The notes under the pieces were generated by a model. That model worked only from the letters and a program-made list of their open reading frames with translations. It was not told the DNA's origin and did no database searches. Source: an uncultured Faecalibacterium sp. (lineage in GTDB: Bacteria; Bacillota; Clostridia; Oscillospirales; Ruminococcaceae). Taken from it: a stretch of 6,995 bases of DNA. Positions 1 through 6,287 of this stretch are shown in pieces (position 1 is the first letter of the stretch; each line of letters opens with the position of its first letter). The DNA lies in assembly GCA_945982465.1 (NCBI GenBank), contig CAMFSB010000085.1:1-6995 (forward strand). Reading direction: 5' to 3'. The translations under genes were made by a program, and so were the position numbers.

Positions 1-72
1 CGGTCGGTTCAGCGGTCGGTTCAGCGGTCGGTTCAGCGGTCGGTTCAGCGGTCGGTTCAGCGGTCGGCTCCG
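1..72. repeat. 12-bp tandem repeat encoding (Ala-Glu-Pro-Thr)n
   Basis: Bases 1-60 are five perfect copies of cggtcggttcag, and a sixth copy (61-72) has begun to diverge. Read on the minus strand each unit encodes Ala-Glu-Pro-Thr in the SpoIID-like protein. Degenerate TPEP and PEPT units continue to about 106. The array is open at the window start, so the true copy number is unknown. A 12-bp unit keeps the frame, so slippage would change tail length without breaking the gene. Confidence 0.95.
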
Positions 73-1270
73 GTGTCGGTTCAGCCGTGGGTTCCGGCGT
101 CGGGTTCGGATCTTCCGGTGCCGGGTCTGGCTCCTCCGAACCGGTCAGAGAGATCAGCGTTTCGGAAGCATTGTCGTACAGGGAAATGCCGGTATAGTAA
201 TGCGCCAGGATTTGCTGGTAGTTCCAGCCTTCTTCTACAGCATAGCCGACCGCGCCGCACTGCGTCATGCCAACGCCGTGGCCCCAGCCGTAATAATTCA
301 TCACAAGGCGGTCGGCGTCAAAATCGAAACAGTAACGGGAATTGACGAACTGGCCTATGTAACGGTACAAAACACCGTTCGATACCAGCGTGTTGAACTG
401 TACAAAGCCGCCCAGGCTCTTGTGCGAGGTGTCGGCGCTCTGATACCGCTCGCCGGTCACGCTGTCGTTGTATTCGGTATAGGTGTATTTGTGGCCGATC
501 AGCGTTTGCAGCTTGTCGTGGTACAGCTTTTCGTAGGGGCTTTCCACGCTTTGCAGGTACGGGGTGTTCGTGCCCCAGGCGTCCAGACCGGAGCAGGTTC
601 CGTACTGGCCGGTCTGGGTGTTATAGCCGCCGCTGCAGCTCCACACGGTATCGCAGATCAGATAGTAGGCAAGATCCTCCCCGCCGTTGGCGCTGTAAAC
701 CGGCACCAGATCCGCCACCGAAGCCACCGCTTCGCGCAGCGGCTCAAGCACATATGCGGGGATCTGCTCAACAGGCGGGTAGATCAGGGCGTTGTTTGCC
801 GAGCCGCCAAAAACATTCTGGTACAACAGGTAGCCGTGGGCCGCGATCGCCTGGGCTTTCCAGGCTTCCTGCGCGGTGGCCTTGCTGATGCCGCTGTAAT
901 TGAGAATGCCGCCCAACTCGGTATAGGTGATGCCCACCAGGCAGTCCACCAGATCCAGTGTCACATCCTCCTGCACGCCGCTCTGGCCCCTGATCTTCAG
1001 GTACCGCACGGTGATCTGGTCGTCATTGGTTTGGATCGGAAAGCGGAACCCGAAAAACGAGATCTGCTGCAAGGCCAGATAATCCTCCAGAGGATATTCC
1101 TCCTCCGGGATCATAGCGGTGTCCGAGCCGCCGAGTGGACCGGGGGCAGGGGGCTGCACGTTGTCGTCAGACGGTTCGGCGAAAGCTGAGAACACGCCCA
1201 GCGGCAGGATCAGTGCGGCGGCCAGCGCGGCCGCTGCCGCGCGCAAGGCAAACGAAGTTTTGCGCTTCAT
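1..1270 (-). CDS. Secreted SpoIID/LytB-domain protein with Pro-rich AEPT tail (C-terminus cut by window edge)
   Basis: The reading frame is open from an ATG at 1270 to the left edge, 423 codons with no stop, so the C-terminus is missing. GGAAG lies 7 nt upstream of the ATG. Residues 1-31 form a signal peptide (MKRK, then an Ala/Leu-rich core) with a likely signal peptidase I site at AFA-EP. The SpoIID core follows: TELGG near 117-121 holds the position of the family's catalytic Glu, EAWKAQAIAAHGYLLY (135-150) matches the family's KAQAVAARTYAL signature, and GWGHGVGMTQCGA (328-340) plus YQQILAHYYTGI (351-362) match its C-terminal signature. Family knowledge: SpoIID is a lytic transglycosylase that cuts glycan strands stripped of stem peptides. 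From about 379 the chain becomes acidic and Pro-rich and ends in AEPT repeats, suggesting a wall-spanning or surface tail. It is not canonical spoIID, since that protein is membrane-anchored and lacks this tail. The family call is firm; the substrate and any role in sporulation are unknown. Confidence 0.9.
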   Translation of the reverse strand, partial: MKRKTSFALRAAAAALAAALILPLGVFSAFAEPSDDNVQPPAPGPLGGSDTAMIPEEEYPLEDYLALQQISFFGFRFPIQTNDDQITVRYLKIRGQSGVQEDVTLDLVDCLVGITYTELGGILNYSGISKATAQEAWKAQAIAAHGYLLYQNVFGGSANNALIYPPVEQIPAYVLEPLREAVASVADLVPVYSANGGEDLAYYLICDTVWSCSGGYNTQTGQYGTCSGLDAWGTNTPYLQSVESPYEKLYHDKLQTLIGHKYTYTEYNDSVTGERYQSADTSHKSLGGFVQFNTLVSNGVLYRYIGQFVNSRYCFDFDADRLVMNYYGWGHGVGMTQCGAVGYAVEEGWNYQQILAHYYTGISLYDNASETLISLTGSEEPDPAPEDPNPTPEPTAEPTPEPTAEPTAEPTAEPTAEPTAEPT

Positions 1271-1361
1271 AGTCGTACTTCCTTTTGCGATAAAAGACAG
1301 TGCCGTACAAATACGGCTGATAATTCACACTAAGTATAAAACATTCCCTGTCAAAACGCAA
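1271..1361 (-). promoter_or_regulatory. Candidate promoter and leader of the SpoIID-like gene
   Basis: On the minus strand a -10-like TATACT (1333-1338, 5 of 6) sits 17 nt from TTGCGT (1356-1361, 3 of 6). A perfect TTGACA (1349-1354) is also present, but only 10 nt from TATACT, so the two cannot pair as a normal promoter. The leader holds a perfect inverted repeat, GCCGTA (1302-1307) and TACGGC (1312-1317) around a 4-nt loop, just upstream of the ribosome binding site. It could be an operator or a small RNA hairpin. The promoter is a guess. Confidence 0.35.
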
Positions 1362-1392
1362 GCGCGCAGGCCGAAAAAATGGCTGAAAACCT

Positions 1393-1444
1393 GAAAAAAA
1401 TAACAAAAATGCCCCGCCTTTGTTGCAAAAAGCAGGGCTGGGGC
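1393..1444 (-). terminator. Rho-independent terminator downstream of the tail-fibre-like gene
   Basis: Read on the minus strand, GCCCC-A-GCC (1444-1436) pairs with GGC-GGGGC (1418-1411). This is an 8-bp GC-rich stem with one bulged A and a 17-nt loop that contains a small TGC/GCA helix. It is followed by ATTTTTGTTATTTTTTT. It lies about 90 nt after the stop at 1534 and before the SpoIID-like gene, so the two minus-strand genes are probably separate transcripts. Confidence 0.8.
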
Positions 1445-1465
1445 CTGTATATGCTTTGCAAATAT

Positions 1466-1533
1466 GCGCCGCACGCCGGCGGCAATACACCGGCGGCGCG
1501 GTATGGCAGCAAAAAAACAGGCCGCTGCAGGCT
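1466..1533 (-). other. Stem-loop and T7 tract right after the tail-fibre-like gene
   Basis: GCGCCGC (1466-1472) and GCGGCGC (1493-1499) form a perfect 7-bp stem with a possible inner CGG/CCG helix. No T-run follows it on the minus strand, so it is not a terminator by itself; it may protect the 3' end of the mRNA. Seven T's on the minus strand (1511-1517) lie just past the stop codon, preceded only by a poor GCC/GGC hairpin (1518-1533). This may be a weak first termination point. Confidence 0.4.
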
Positions 1534-2439
1534 TCAGTGCGCGATCACCACGATCAGATCGAACCAGACAACGCTGTCGGCCGTAAAGCTGCCGCTGCTG
1601 CTGTAAAAACACACTGTAAACGCGCCGGTGCCTTTGTCCACATAGGCGGTCACATCGGGGTATTCCTCGCTGCACAGCACCGAGACAAAATACTGCTCCT
1701 TGTTATAGCTGGTGTACTGCGGGTCCAGCGCGATCGTCCGGTGGCAGTGGAAACTGTCGGTGTAAACGGCGCTGGCGCGCAGGCCGTAAAACTGCGTGGC
1801 CATGGCCGACACCTGCATCGTCAGGTTGGTCAGGGCGGTGGGCGAAACCGGCGCATACCCCAAAGCGGCATGAATGCTGTCGGCCGTTACGCCGGCGTCG
1901 GTACCCGGCTCGCCTTTCAGGCTTGCCAGCCAGGATGCCTCGCTGCCGTCGAACCCGTTGCGCACCGCCACCTCGTAGGCCGATTCGCCCTGCGGCCCCA
2001 TCACGCTGTCCAGTTGGTGCAGGAACTGCTCGTACAGCGTGCGCGTTACCGTGGGGCGGATGCCCTCCGACGCAGGGTGGGACCATACCTCGTAGCGGCC
2101 GCCGACCGAAAAAGCGATCCGGTCCTGCTCGGGCGTTGCGGCGGTTTTGCTGGCGCTCACCACAAAATCGCCTACACAAGCGGTCATGGCCGCCGTCACG
2201 TCCAGAATGCCGTCCTCTGGGATGACCCAGGCCAGCGGCTTGTGCCCGGTGCTGCGGTAGGTGCTGTCCGGCAGCAGCGTAAATACGGCGTGCATGCCTT
2301 TCCACTGGGCGGGCAGGCGGATCTGCAGCTGCTCCATGCCGCTGCTGTATTGCGCGCCCAGGCACAAAAGCTGCGGTTCGCAGGCGTACCGGATGGGGCC
2401 GCCGGACTGCTGGACGGCCTGTACAGTCAATTCGATCAT
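1534..2439 (-). CDS. Orphan phage tail-fibre / baseplate-like protein
   Basis: This is a 301-aa protein with no signal peptide or membrane segment. The start is fixed by AAAGGAGG 6 nt upstream of the ATG. Residues 1-120 look like a beta-rich N-terminal module (IELTVQAV, then LQIRLPAQWKG and ILDVTAAMTACVGDFVVSASK), which may be an attachment module. Residues 148-180 (GPQGESAYEVAVRNGF..., ending SLKGEPG) match the short collagen-like linker common in tail-fibre and receptor-binding proteins of phages of Firmicutes. IHAALGYAPVSPTAL (189-203) resembles the LGYTPA motif of tail fibres. The C-terminal 100 residues contain aromatic beta-strands and could form the receptor-binding or trimerising tip. 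No other phage gene is in view, and it has its own terminators on both sides. It may be a domesticated tail protein, a remnant of a prophage or tailocin, or a phage-derived cargo gene. The linker is recognised with fair confidence; the function is not known. Confidence 0.8.
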   Translation of the reverse strand: MIELTVQAVQQSGGPIRYACEPQLLCLGAQYSSGMEQLQIRLPAQWKGMHAVFTLLPDSTYRSTGHKPLAWVIPEDGILDVTAAMTACVGDFVVSASKTAATPEQDRIAFSVGGRYEVWSHPASEGIRPTVTRTLYEQFLHQLDSVMGPQGESAYEVAVRNGFDGSEASWLASLKGEPGTDAGVTADSIHAALGYAPVSPTALTNLTMQVSAMATQFYGLRASAVYTDSFHCHRTIALDPQYTSYNKEQYFVSVLCSEEYPDVTAYVDKGTGAFTVCFYSSSGSFTADSVVWFDLIVVIAH

Positions 2440-2546
2440 GTGTATCCTCCTTTTGGATCAACAGGGTGTTGCGTACACCCCTACTTTAGCGGCAGACGCC
2501 CGGTCTGCCCAGTACCCACCAGATATAGTGGGGGCTTGACAGCCCC
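2440..2546 (-). promoter_or_regulatory. Structured leader of the tail-fibre-like gene: four inverted repeats
   Basis: Just upstream of the ribosome binding site (2446-2453) are four inverted repeats in about 85 nt: GGGTGT/ACACCC (2464-2469, 2475-2480), GGCAGAC/GTCTGCC (2491-2497, 2503-2509), CCCAC/GTGGG (2515-2519, 2528-2532) and GGGGCT/AGCCCC (2531-2536, 2541-2546). The last two share bases 2531-2532, so they cannot form fully together and could act as alternative structures. I see no clear -35/-10 pair; ACTATATC (minus strand, about 2523-2530) is the only AT-rich candidate. It may be an RNA leader regulator or a cluster of operators. I do not recognise a known riboswitch class. Confidence 0.4.
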
Positions 2547-2573
2547 GGCGGCCGCGCTCCGCCCGCTGCGGGC

Positions 2574-2605
2574 AAAAAAAGCGCGCCGGGCCAGCGGCCC
2601 GGCGC
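2574..2605 (-). terminator. Strong rho-independent terminator downstream of the GH42 gene
   Basis: Read on the minus strand, GCGCCGGGCC (2605-2596) pairs perfectly with GGCCCGGCGC (2592-2583) around a 3-nt loop, then GC and seven T's (2580-2574). It has the right orientation to end the GH42 transcript, about 240 nt after its stop, and to insulate the tail-fibre-like gene. Confidence 0.9.
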
Positions 2606-2843
2606 ACCGTTTGCACCGTTGATCCTTTAAAAACACACAAGCCGCCGCAGCACCGCCCATACGCAAAACCTTGCAAAAGCCCCTTGCAGGGGGGCGGGCC
2701 AGCCTGTGCCCTTACCCTTTATAAAAGTTTGCCCGCGCAAGCAGATGAAAAGCACCTTTTGCACAGGCGCGCAGGCTGTGCCTGGGCAGGCGCCGCCTGC
2801 GCGGGGAGCCGCGCGCTCTATTCCCGCGCAGCCCGGCGGCGCT
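2606..2843. other. Non-coding 3' region of the GH42 gene with several hairpins
   Basis: I see no credible gene here. The region carries a perfect 7-bp palindrome with a single-base centre (GCAGGCG 2786-2792, CGCCTGC 2794-2800) and a 6-bp hairpin (GCACAG 2761-2766, CTGTGC 2776-2781). A weak minus-strand terminator candidate is also present: GCCCC/GGGGC (2679-2683, 2691-2695) followed by TTTTGCAAGGTTTT. The first two may structure the 3' untranslated region of the GH42 mRNA ahead of the main terminator. Confidence 0.5.
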
Positions 2844-4817
2844 TTAGCGGCCGGCGTCCTCTTCCAGGATGGCAACCCCCCAGCCGGCCAGCGGCACGGC
2901 CTGGCCAGCGGTATACCGCTGGCCACCCAGCAGCTCGGTACAGGCGAAAGGTGCGGCTGCTGCGGCCTGCTTAGCGGAGTAATTCAGCACATACCGCAGC
3001 CGGTGGCCGGCGTCGTTTTCACCCTCCTTGATCACCAAGGGCCAGCGCTCGGGCTGCAGGGCCAGGCCCATGCGGGGCAGCAGCGCCTCCAGCAAGGCGT
3101 CCAGAGCCGCAGGCTCCAGCATGGCGCCGATGTATGCCGCGCCGCCCTTTTGATACGGGTGGTAGGTGGCCGCAGCGTACATTGAGTAAGCAGGGTGATC
3201 GTAGCGCAGCAGCGTCTGTGTGCCCGCGTCTGGCCGCAGCAGTTCCATCCACTGGCTTACCTGCGGCACATCCACCGGGACGGTAAATTCATCGTAGGTC
3301 ATGCCGAACACGTCGGTCAGGCCGCCGGGCTGGGCCGCCGTGCGGATCTTTACATTCTCATCGGCAAACAGGCTGCGGAACCCGGCCAGGATCTGCCCGC
3401 CCCCGGCCGCATAGCGGCGCAGCGCGTCCGCCAGCCCGTCATCGGCGCAGTACACCGCCGGCAGCACCACAAGCGGATAGGCCGAAAAATCCCGCGTGTC
3501 ATCGCTGACGATATCGCAAGGCACATTCAGCCGGAACAGCGCATCGTACAGCCAGCGCACTGCGTCGCCGTAATTCGGCCCGGCAAAGGCCGCGCTGTGC
3601 TTCAGGCCGGTCAGGCTGCGGTTGGACACCACAAACGCCACCGGGCTGCGCCGCCGGAGATTGGCCAGGCGGCTGCCCAGCCGCGCAAAATCCCGCCCGA
3701 TGGTGGCGGCCTCGCGGTAGGTGGCGCCGGGGGTCAAATCGTGGCTGAGCACGCCTTTCCAATGGCTTTCGATGCCGTTGTGGATGGAGTGCCAGTGCCA
3801 GTATTCCACCATGTTGGCGCCGTTGGCCAGATGGGCAAAAGCCTGCAGGCGTAATTGGCCGGGCTGGGGCAGCCGGCCCACCGGCCCCTGCGCCTGGGTC
3901 TCCAGCACAAAAAAGTTTTCGCCGCCCTTGAGCGCCCGGGCCACGTCGCCGCCAAAGCTGATCTCGGCCCCGGTCAGTGCCGCGCCGGTGGGGTGGTAGA
4001 TATCACACCCGGCCACCGTGACGGCCTGCGCTGCGTCGAACTGGTCCACATCGGGCTGGTAGCCATGGGAATAGCCCCGCCACTCGTAGTCAAAGTTGTG
4101 GGTGACGAACTGGTCCGGCCGGCGGTATTCGTCCACGATCCGCCGCTGCCAGAGCAGGAAATCGGTGACCAGATGCCGCTGAAAGGCTTCGTATTCCGCC
4201 GCGAAGCTGCCGTTGATGGTGCCGCGCACATCGGGCAGATCGTCCCAGCTGCCCAGCGAATTGCTCCAGTACGCCAGCCCGAACGCCTGGTTCATGGCCT
4301 CCACGGTGCCGAACTTGTTTTGCAGCCACTGCTTGAACAGCGCCTGTGCCCGGGGGCCGCAGGTGTCGTAGTGCTTGGTCTCGTTGTCCAGCTGGAAGCC
4401 GATCACGTTCTCATACGGCTGCACCTCGGCCAGCAGGCGGCGGATGATCCGTTCGCAGTGGGCGCGGTAGCCCGGATGGGTGATGTCCATATTTTGCCGG
4501 CGGCCGTACCGCTCCGGGCCGGCGTGGGTATCGGCCAGGATATCCGGGTATTTGGCGGCCAGCCAGGGCGGAATGGCGTAGCTGGGCGTGCCCACAATCA
4601 CCGAGATGCCGTACTTCCGCGCACCGTCCAGCATGCGGTGCAGGCTGGTAAAATCGAACTCGCCGTCCCGCGGCTCCCAGGTGCTCCAGGTGGACTCCGC
4701 AATGCGGATCACATTCATGCCGGCCTCTTTCATCAGCCGCATGTCTTCTTCCACCCGGGAGACGGGCATGTATTCATCATAATATGCTGCGCCATAGTAC
4801 AGCTGTGTGGTGTGCAT
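2844..4817 (-). CDS. GH42 beta-galactosidase
   Basis: This is a 657-aa, probably cytoplasmic glycoside hydrolase family 42 enzyme that removes terminal beta-linked galactose from lactose-like or galactan-derived oligosaccharides. I start it at the ATG at 4817 (MHTTQLYYG), because AAAAAGGAGG lies 9 nt upstream; a start 30 nt earlier would place the ribosome binding site inside the gene. Domains by family: a TIM barrel (about 1-380), a trimerisation domain with a glutamine-amidotransferase-like fold (about 385-590) and a C-terminal beta-sandwich. The barrel holds GMNVIRIAESTWSTWEP (33-49) and GFQLDNETKHY (140-150). E146 in the NE pair is the expected acid/base and E306 in FFVLETQ is the expected nucleophile. 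The WHWHSIHNGIESHWKGVL segment (340-357) is also typical. There is no CxCxxC-type zinc cluster as seen in some Thermus-type GH42 enzymes. Length is normal for the family. It is divergent from the LacI gene, with a shared operator between them, so it is probably induced by its sugar. Confidence 0.95.
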   Translation of the reverse strand: MHTTQLYYGAAYYDEYMPVSRVEEDMRLMKEAGMNVIRIAESTWSTWEPRDGEFDFTSLHRMLDGARKYGISVIVGTPSYAIPPWLAAKYPDILADTHAGPERYGRRQNMDITHPGYRAHCERIIRRLLAEVQPYENVIGFQLDNETKHYDTCGPRAQALFKQWLQNKFGTVEAMNQAFGLAYWSNSLGSWDDLPDVRGTINGSFAAEYEAFQRHLVTDFLLWQRRIVDEYRRPDQFVTHNFDYEWRGYSHGYQPDVDQFDAAQAVTVAGCDIYHPTGAALTGAEISFGGDVARALKGGENFFVLETQAQGPVGRLPQPGQLRLQAFAHLANGANMVEYWHWHSIHNGIESHWKGVLSHDLTPGATYREAATIGRDFARLGSRLANLRRRSPVAFVVSNRSLTGLKHSAAFAGPNYGDAVRWLYDALFRLNVPCDIVSDDTRDFSAYPLVVLPAVYCADDGLADALRRYAAGGGQILAGFRSLFADENVKIRTAAQPGGLTDVFGMTYDEFTVPVDVPQVSQWMELLRPDAGTQTLLRYDHPAYSMYAAATYHPYQKGGAAYIGAMLEPAALDALLEALLPRMGLALQPERWPLVIKEGENDAGHRLRYVLNYSAKQAAAAAPFACTELLGGQRYTAGQAVPLAGWGVAILEEDAGR

Positions 4818-4842
4818 CCAGCGATTCCTCCTTTTTATAGGG

Positions 4843-4889
4843 AACACGGCTTCTTGACAAACACGGCCGGTTGTGCCATGCTAAGAAAA
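4843..4889. promoter_or_regulatory. Candidate divergent promoters for the LacI and GH42 genes
   Basis: On the plus strand a perfect TTGACA (4854-4859) is followed after 17 nt by CATGCT (4877-4882, 3 of 6, keeping the key A2 and T6). This would start the repressor mRNA at about 4889, right at the operator. On the minus strand TAGCAT (4883-4878, 4 of 6) could serve the GH42 gene, with its weak -35 falling inside the operator palindrome. Both arrangements fit simple steric repression. The minus-strand promoter is the less certain. Confidence 0.4.
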
Positions 4890-4890
4890 A

Positions 4891-4906
4891 GCGCAATAAA
4901 TTGCGC
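4891..4906. promoter_or_regulatory. LacI-family operator, divergent site
   Basis: GCGCAATAAATTGCGC is a perfect palindrome with 7-bp arms and an AA centre, in the gap between the divergent GH42 and LacI genes. An exact copy lies ahead of the binding-protein gene at 6288-6303; with the AAA flank the identity extends to 19 bp. Symmetry, position and recurrence in one locus point to the binding site of the adjacent LacI protein. The lack of the central CG typical of LacI/PurR sites is unusual but known in variant members. Confidence 0.85.
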
Positions 4907-4942
4907 AAACCGGCGTCTGCTGAGCAAAGTGTAGCACAGCCC

Positions 4943-4955
4943 GGCGCAAATTGCC
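4943..4955. promoter_or_regulatory. Possible secondary operator near the LacI start
   Basis: GGCGCAAATTGCC contains the odd-centred palindrome GCAA-A-TTGC (4946-4954). It resembles a compressed form of the main operator (GCGCAA...TTG) and lies just ahead of the repressor's ribosome binding site at 4965. It could be a weak second site for autorepression or looping, or simply chance. Confidence 0.3.
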
Positions 4956-4976
4956 ATCCCCAAAAAGGAGGTCGCC

Positions 4977-5987
4977 ATGCCGCCCATCGAAACGCCGAAA
5001 AAACTGACCGTGGAAAGCATTGCGCAGCAGCTGGGCATTTCCGCCACCACGGTTTCCCGCGCGCTTTCGGGCAAGGGGCGCGTCAGCGCCCAGACCCGCG
5101 CCAGAGTTCTGGAATATGTGGAGCAGTCGGGCTATGAGGAAGGCGCGCTGGCCCGGCGGCTGGAGGCCCGGGCAACGCACAATCTGGCCTTTGTGATCCC
5201 GTCGCACTTTGTACAGCTGGACTTGCCGTTTCTACGCAAATGTATGGGCGGCGTGTGCCGCATGGCGGCCCAGCGCGGCTACGATGTGCTGCTGTGCTAC
5301 GCCGACCCGCGGGACACCGTGCAGCTGGAACGGCAGCTCAAGGCGCACAAGGTGGATGGAGTGATCCTTTCGCGCACGCTGGATGTGGACCCCTGCCTGG
5401 AGCTGGTGATCCGCTACAAAATGCCCTATGTGGTGATGGGCCGCCTGCCGGATGAAAAGGCGCTGCAGGTGGACAACGACCAGGTAGGCGCGGCCTATGA
5501 GCTGACCAGCCTTTTGCTGCAGACCGGCGCGCGGCACATCGCCTATATGGGCGGCAGCCTGAGCTATACTGTAAACAGCGACCGCCAGCAGGGGTATCTG
5601 CGCGCGCTGGCCGAATACGACATCACGCCCGACCGCAAGATGATTTGCTCAGGCGTGGAAAGCCGCGACCAGGTGGCTGACGTGGTGGAAAACATCCTGA
5701 ACCAATACCCCGACTGCATCCTGTGCGGCGACGATAACATTTCGCTGGCCACGCTGGCCTACCTGCAGGGGCACGGCATCAGCGTGCCGGGGCAGATCCG
5801 CCTGGCCAGCCTGTACGACAGCGAGGCGCTGCTGACCTCGGTGCCCAACATCTCCGCGGCGCAGTTCGACGCGGCCCGGCTGGGCGTGCAGGCCTGCCGC
5901 GTGCTGCTGGATTCGATGGCCGGCAGGGAAGTGGTGCACCGGCAGGTGCAGGGCTATCAGATCGTATTGCGCGAATCGACCAAATAA
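4977..5987 (+). CDS. LacI-family transcriptional repressor of the galactoside locus
   Basis: This is a 336-aa protein of normal LacI/GalR length. The start is set by AAGGAGG 5 nt before the ATG. Residues 10-53 form the winged LacI helix-turn-helix: LTVESIAQQLG, recognition helix ISATTVSRALSG (21-32), then VSAQTRARVLEYVEQSGY. The hinge helix follows (ALARRLEA, 57-64). The periplasmic-binding-like effector domain runs from NLAFVIP (69-75). VDNDQVGAAYELTSLLLQTG (165-184), the SDRQQGY segment (201-207) and DDNISLATLAYLQGHGISVP (252-271) match the family's sugar-binding and dimer-interface motifs. It is divergent from the GH42 gene and upstream of the binding protein, with an identical palindrome at both promoters, so it most likely represses both and itself. 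The inducer is inferred to be galactose, allolactose or a galacto-oligosaccharide; the sequence does not decide which. It is not the E. coli lacI orthologue. Confidence 0.95.
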   Translation: MPPIETPKKLTVESIAQQLGISATTVSRALSGKGRVSAQTRARVLEYVEQSGYEEGALARRLEARATHNLAFVIPSHFVQLDLPFLRKCMGGVCRMAAQRGYDVLLCYADPRDTVQLERQLKAHKVDGVILSRTLDVDPCLELVIRYKMPYVVMGRLPDEKALQVDNDQVGAAYELTSLLLQTGARHIAYMGGSLSYTVNSDRQQGYLRALAEYDITPDRKMICSGVESRDQVADVVENILNQYPDCILCGDDNISLATLAYLQGHGISVPGQIRLASLYDSEALLTSVPNISAAQFDAARLGVQACRVLLDSMAGREVVHRQVQGYQIVLRESTK

Positions 5988-6072
5988 GCAGGCCGCGGCG
6001 CATATGCTTGCAGTGCGGCAGGGCGCAGAACCGCACCAGACAGACCGATAAAACCGGCCGCACAGCCGGCCC

Positions 6073-6111
6073 CAGAACCGCCGCCCGGCCAGCCCGGACG
6101 GTGGTTTTCTG
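6073..6111 (+). terminator. Probable terminator of the LacI gene
   Basis: AACCGCCG (6076-6083) pairs with CGGTGGTT (6099-6106) with one G-U pair. An inner CCGG/CCGG helix (6085-6088, 6094-6097) is possible. TTCTGCCTTT follows. The stem is good but the T-tract is broken, so some read-through into the transporter gene is possible. It lies about 90 nt after the stop at 5987. Confidence 0.6.
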
Positions 6112-6230
6112 CCTTTGGCGGGGAGGGCGGAGGCCAGTAGGCCGCTGCTTTGCGCAACTTGGCGCTTAGGTTTTCTAAAAGATAGGCGAAATCCACAAAG
6201 ATTCGAATAAAATAACAGAGAATGTGAACA
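6112..6230. other. Non-coding spacer before the transporter promoter
   Basis: No gene is seen in this part of the 365-nt gap between the LacI and binding-protein genes. The sequence changes from GC-rich to AT-rich at about 6170. GCGCAACTTGGCGC (6152-6165) is an imperfect 14-bp palindrome that shares GCGCAA with the operator but has a shorter spacing, so I do not call it a site. Confidence 0.5.
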
Positions 6231-6259
6231 TTGACAAGGGATTTTCATCGGAGTATCAT
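6231..6259 (+). promoter_or_regulatory. Sigma-A-type promoter of the sugar-binding lipoprotein gene
   Basis: TTGACA (6231-6236) and TATCAT (6254-6259) are separated by exactly 17 nt in an AT-rich segment, with -35 6 of 6 and -10 5 of 6. The predicted start is near 6266, which gives a leader of about 87 nt. A small palindrome, ATGCA-AG-TGCAT (6264-6275), covers the predicted start site. This shows that the transporter gene has its own promoter and does not depend on read-through from the repressor gene. Confidence 0.85.
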
Positions 6260-6287
6260 AAAAATGCAAGTGCATCCGTCCGGAAGT

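Noticed and set aside
1..72. CRISPR-like array
   Set aside because: The 12-bp units are directly adjacent with no spacers and translate to AEPT in frame with a gene.
200..1189. 329-codon plus-strand open frame opposite the SpoIID-like gene
   Set aside because: It lies wholly antisense to a gene with clear family signatures and has no ribosome binding site or recognisable domain.
1333..1354. TTGACA and TATACT as a promoter pair for the SpoIID-like gene
   Set aside because: The spacer is only 10 nt, far below the usual 16-18.
1420..2622. 400-codon plus-strand open frame opposite the tail-fibre-like gene
   Set aside because: It has no ribosome binding site, its Arg/His/Ala/Gly-rich composition is typical of antisense frames in GC-rich genes, and the minus-strand frame has recognisable motifs.
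4818..4847. Upstream start for the GH42 gene at 4847
   Set aside because: It would put the AAAAAGGAGG site inside the gene, whereas the ATG at 4817 is well spaced from it and begins with the family's usual N-terminus.
3855..4934. 359-codon plus-strand open frame opposite the GH42 gene
   Set aside because: It is antisense to the catalytic barrel of GH42 and runs through the operator region; composition is that of a shadow frame.
6003..6050. 15-codon open frame after the LacI gene
   Set aside because: It has no ribosome binding site and no sign of coding.
6152..6165. Third LacI operator (GCGCAACTTGGCGC)
   Set aside because: It is imperfect and has a spacing 2 bp shorter than the two identical operators; it lies 66 nt or more upstream of the promoter.
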